This document shows, piece by piece, positions 33,398-33,400 of a DNA stretch of 33,400 bases. Every line of letters starts with the position of its first letter. Position 1 is the stretch's first letter. The position numbers and the translations under genes are program-made. The DNA is taken from NCBI GenBank assembly GCA_947498025.1, contig CANMJR010000031.1, forward strand, positions 1-33,400, given 5' to 3'. Source of the DNA: Helicobacteraceae bacterium. GTDB lineage: Bacteria; Campylobacterota; Campylobacteria; Campylobacterales; Sulfurimonadaceae. Below the pieces are notes generated by a model. The model was not told the DNA's origin. It saw only the letters and a program-made list of their open reading frames with translations, and did not search any database.

Positions 33398-33400
33398 TTT

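Noticed and set aside
1-33400. CRISPR array, rRNA or tRNA genes
   Set aside because: No regularly spaced repeats and no recognisable rRNA or tRNA sequence were found on reading both strands.

Overview
The window looks like chromosome from a low-G+C, hydrogen-oxidising member of the Campylobacterota (Sulfurimonas-like). The evidence is a Wolinella-type hydABCDE operon, including the lineage-typical HypF-like protein HydE, a second group-2-like uptake/sensor hydrogenase, and strongly A+T-rich intergenic DNA. The genus is an inference; no rRNA or tRNA gene is visible.

Layout. 1-6.5 kb is accessory DNA: two tandem paralogous AAA/DUF4143-type ATPases (-), a tyrosine recombinase (+), a small lipoprotein, a pentapeptide-repeat protein, and a complete IS256-family element (5010-6320) with terminal inverted repeats and an 8-bp target duplication. 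6.5-15.5 kb is a minus-strand [NiFe]-hydrogenase maturation operon read as nickel permease - hypB - hypC - hypD - (insertion) - hypE - hypX - hypA. The insertion between hypD and hypE (about 9486-12625) is a small defence island: a Phd/YefM-ParE toxin-antitoxin pair and an ATPase + HNH nuclease pair resembling Septu (PtuA/PtuB). 15.6-18.4 kb holds plus-strand genes: a zinc-ribbon/HTH protein of transposase-like build, an Eco47II/Sau96I-like restriction enzyme and a cytosine-5 methyltransferase with an N-terminal HTH. 18.46-18.90 kb is a decayed hypF remnant (N-terminal acylphosphatase start joined to the C-terminal end, with frameshifts). 18.9-24.7 kb is hydE-hydD-hydC-hydB-hydA (-), the membrane-bound respiratory hydrogenase. 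24.9-27.7 kb is a divergent TetR regulator followed by the small and large subunits of the second hydrogenase; the large-subunit gene runs straight into a truncated IS3-family remnant (27.67-28.5 kb) and lacks the usual terminal His. 28.65-30.7 kb is a lipase - lipoprotein - small acidic protein cassette. 31.26-33.4 kb is a cassette of a HEAGH putative metalloprotein, a 2-oxoglutarate-dependent hydroxylase and a membrane protein.

How the genes work together. HydABC would oxidise H2 at the membrane. HydD processes HydB, and HypA/HypB plus the permease supply nickel. HypC/D/E build the Fe(CN)2(CO) unit, with HypX as a CO source. HypF, which supplies the carbamoyl group for cyanide, is broken here, so a functional hypF must lie elsewhere or the enzyme cannot mature. 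Later insertions (defence genes, restriction-modification, IS elements) have interrupted an ancestral hydrogenase super-operon at several points.

Best candidates for something undescribed: the HEAGH/hydroxylase/membrane cassette, the lipase cassette, and the two ATPases next to a recombinase with related dyad sites on both sides. All functional claims rest on motif reading only; no database search was run.
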